Assembly (NCBI GenBank): GCA_027577415.1
Contig: JANBQS010000209.1
Location: 1-26,274 of the forward strand
Source of the DNA: Coemansia sp. RSA 922
Lineage: Eukaryota; Kickxellomycota; Kickxellomycetes; Kickxellales; Kickxellaceae
Reading direction: 5' to 3'
Length of the DNA: 26,274 nucleotides
Positions 24,713 to 26,274 of this stretch are shown here, one piece after another. Position 1 is the stretch's first letter. The number at the start of each line of letters is the position of its first letter. Both the position numbers and the translations under genes were made by a program. The notes beneath the pieces are model-generated. The model worked only from the letters and a program-made list of their open reading frames with translations, had not been told where the DNA came from and did not search any database.

Positions 24713-26274
24713 ATGAATCTTTCTGGGCTTAGCTACATGCAGTTTCTGCTGGTAGATGCGTTTGTCGTCATCTACCTATTTCTACGCATCAACGAGACAG
24801 GAAATTGGGCCAGTATCAATCCTCTTTCGGTACTACGGTTGAACGGTGACAAGCGCAATGGACAGTTGGTGCGGCTATTGGGGTTCTACAGTTGCGTGAC
24901 GGCTACTGCGCTGTCTATTGCCAAGGACGCTATTATGTCTAGTCAGGAGTTTGATGATGTAGACTTATGTCGAGAGTCGGTATACTTGCGGCGACCAGTT
25001 ACGCCACTCGACGGTACGCAGTTGCCTGGGATAAAAACGGGCCTTTTGCTGTGGGACCTATCGAGCGGCTTACACTTGCTGGCGCTGGGATGTCTTTTGT
25101 GTGGGTGGGCTTATCCACTGCAGAGGGTTCTTGGTAAAGATGGTATTTTGAACTCTGGAGCTCGTAAACTCATGCTGGCATGGGGGTTGACAGGTCTGGT
25201 TATCGCTATTGCTGTGCATTTCGGCGTGCATAGGGACGATGGTACGGCGAAGGCGCGTAGTGTATCGCGGTTGGTTACTTCGGTTCTCTTCCTTTTGACG
25301 TTGACGCTTTTGGTCTGGGTCGTTTTGCGTGTCCGGCGGATCTTGCACCATAATGTTAATCGCCCTTTGGTACACTGTTTGAGTATGCAGGTACTAGCAT
25401 TTACTAACGATTCGGCTGTACTCTTGGCAGTGGTGGTGTTTGCGCGGTCTATGGCTTTGCTTATCTTCGATATCAGCTATTTGACTCCCCAGCAAGTGGC
25501 CGTACAGACGTTGGCTTCTAGTAGTGTGCTTGTGGGCGTTGGTACGCTTGCTTCGTCCCTGGTCTCTGCTTGTATCGTTAATGTTTTGTTTCCTCGGAGG
25601 CTGGCATTATTGGCTGACGTGTGTGCAAAGATCTCGGCGGAGAAAGGCCATGACGCGCGTCTCGCCTTTTTTGACCACTCGCCATCGGAGGACGCGCGCC
25701 GTGCTTTCAATACGGAGCCATCGCTGAGCGTTACCAACCACGAGGGTAGCCGTAAAAGTCGGTCTAGGGCTCCTACTACGGCTAGTCTGGCGGTGGAGAA
25801 GTTCTTGCCACGTTCTTCGTCTCGCGATATTAACTTGGATCAGCCATTTGCCCAAGACGATGTGGCAAACTATCTCGAGCATATACCGTATATAGATCGT
25901 AACGGCCGTGAGAATTCCTACTTCGCGATGGGACCCTGGACACAGCCAGTGACTAAGGTACTTTCTCCGCATGCCTCGTTATCTCCCAACGATCTCGCCT
26001 CTTCTCAGCCCTCTGCGTTGTCTTTACGGGACCCGATGGCGCGTTCTAATGCGGAGCCGGTTGTTATGTCGCCAGAGGATAAACGCTTGTCGATGTTTAG
26101 CGACAGGGATAGCGCTTTAGGCCATGTCGATCAGCCAAACGCATCTTGGGTATCTAGGCGCTCTCAGGTCGCTAGCGCGTATGTACCGTTGTCTAGTTCC
26201 AATATTGCCTTGGCGCCAAGTACTGGGTTGAATGACAGTGGATTGACAAACGGCGCTCTTACTAACGATACTCA
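24713..26274 (+). CDS. Multi-pass (about 7 TM) membrane protein with Ser-rich tail, C-terminus off the window
   Basis: The frame is open for 520 codons from ATG 24713-24715 to the window end. About seven hydrophobic segments lie near residues 7-25, 50-72, 108-133, 153-170, 186-205, 228-253 and 260-293. The loop after the second carries one Cys, and the short loops are basic on alternating sides. From about residue 300 the chain is a long hydrophilic tail rich in Ser, Asp, Pro and Arg (for example SRKSRSRAPTTAS and LPRSSSRDINLD), plausibly a cytosolic, phosphorylated regulatory tail. The layout resembles a fungal G-protein-coupled receptor, but I recognise no family motif, so that is only a suggestion. 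Composition matches the GC-richer neighbours. Confidence 0.7.
   Translation, partial: MNLSGLSYMQFLLVDAFVVIYLFLRINETGNWASINPLSVLRLNGDKRNGQLVRLLGFYSCVTATALSIAKDAIMSSQEFDDVDLCRESVYLRRPVTPLDGTQLPGIKTGLLLWDLSSGLHLLALGCLLCGWAYPLQRVLGKDGILNSGARKLMLAWGLTGLVIAIAVHFGVHRDDGTAKARSVSRLVTSVLFLLTLTLLVWVVLRVRRILHHNVNRPLVHCLSMQVLAFTNDSAVLLAVVVFARSMALLIFDISYLTPQQVAVQTLASSSVLVGVGTLASSLVSACIVNVLFPRRLALLADVCAKISAEKGHDARLAFFDHSPSEDARRAFNTEPSLSVTNHEGSRKSRSRAPTTASLAVEKFLPRSSSRDINLDQPFAQDDVANYLEHIPYIDRNGRENSYFAMGPWTQPVTKVLSPHASLSPNDLASSQPSALSLRDPMARSNAEPVVMSPEDKRLSMFSDRDSALGHVDQPNASWVSRRSQVASAYVPLSSSNIALAPSTGLNDSGLTNGALTNDT

Noticed and set aside
1..26274. CRISPR arrays, bacterial operons, riboswitches or complete transposons
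   Set aside because: No spaced direct repeats, no transposase or reverse-transcriptase motif and no long terminal repeats seen. Spliceosomal introns and gene content show a eukaryotic genome.

Overview
This is a gene-dense piece of fungal nuclear DNA. The evidence is the gene set: a very long bridge-like lipid transfer protein of the Fmp27 family, a fungal Zrc1-type zinc transporter, the Sdh3 subunit of succinate dehydrogenase, a Pfa3-like DHHC palmitoyltransferase, an Mpv17-family protein and small GPI-type secreted proteins. Introns are few and short: 73 and 82 nt inside two coding genes, plus a likely 98-nt leader intron. An F-box-like gene opening with a LPDHIL motif and the compact early-diverging style make me favour Kickxellomycotina (Coemansia relatives). 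That placement is inference, not something the sequence proves.

Left block (1-10.8 kb, GC-rich). A 7.65-kb intronless open frame on the minus strand is the N-terminal 2551 codons of an FMP27/BLTP2 homologue, cut by the left edge. It diverges from a small LYR-motif mitochondrial protein (LYRM2-like). That gene in turn converges on a two-exon CDF zinc exporter (ZRC1-like, minus strand).

Middle block (10.8-20.1 kb, visibly AT-richer, with one GC-richer gene inside). It holds an F-box-like gene, a mini-ORF with one perfect C2H2 zinc finger, a 13-bp inverted repeat, and the orphan 3' end of a GPI-anchored protein gene. Next come a long-form SppA/S49 peptidase homologue whose catalytic lysine position is Asn, a 29-codon secreted-peptide ORF with a good TATA box and leader, a membrane protein with a very long charged Ala/Lys/Arg/Glu tail, and a nuclear tRNA-Gln(UUG). 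This stretch looks like the accessory part of the window. Three reading frames in it are interrupted by an in-frame TAG and stay open afterwards. No confident gene here ends in TAG, and the 2551-codon FMP27 frame contains none.

Right block (20.1-26.3 kb, GC-richer again). A tandem pair of related secreted proteins comes first. Both have a signal peptide ending in VQSIS, CX3C...CX3C cysteine pairs and a GPI-like hydrophobic tail. After them are a Pfa3-like palmitoyltransferase and a convergent Mpv17-family gene with only 4 bp between the stop codons. The Mpv17 gene shares a 283-bp divergent promoter region with SDH3. The last gene is a multi-pass (about 7 TM) membrane protein with a Ser-rich tail, cut by the right edge.

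Functionally the conserved genes are housekeeping: lipid transfer, mitochondrial assembly and respiration, zinc detoxification and palmitoylation. They do not form one pathway. The candidates for undescribed biology are the secreted mini-peptide, the CX3C GPI pair, the lysine-less SppA homologue and the TAG-interrupted membrane/charged-helix gene.
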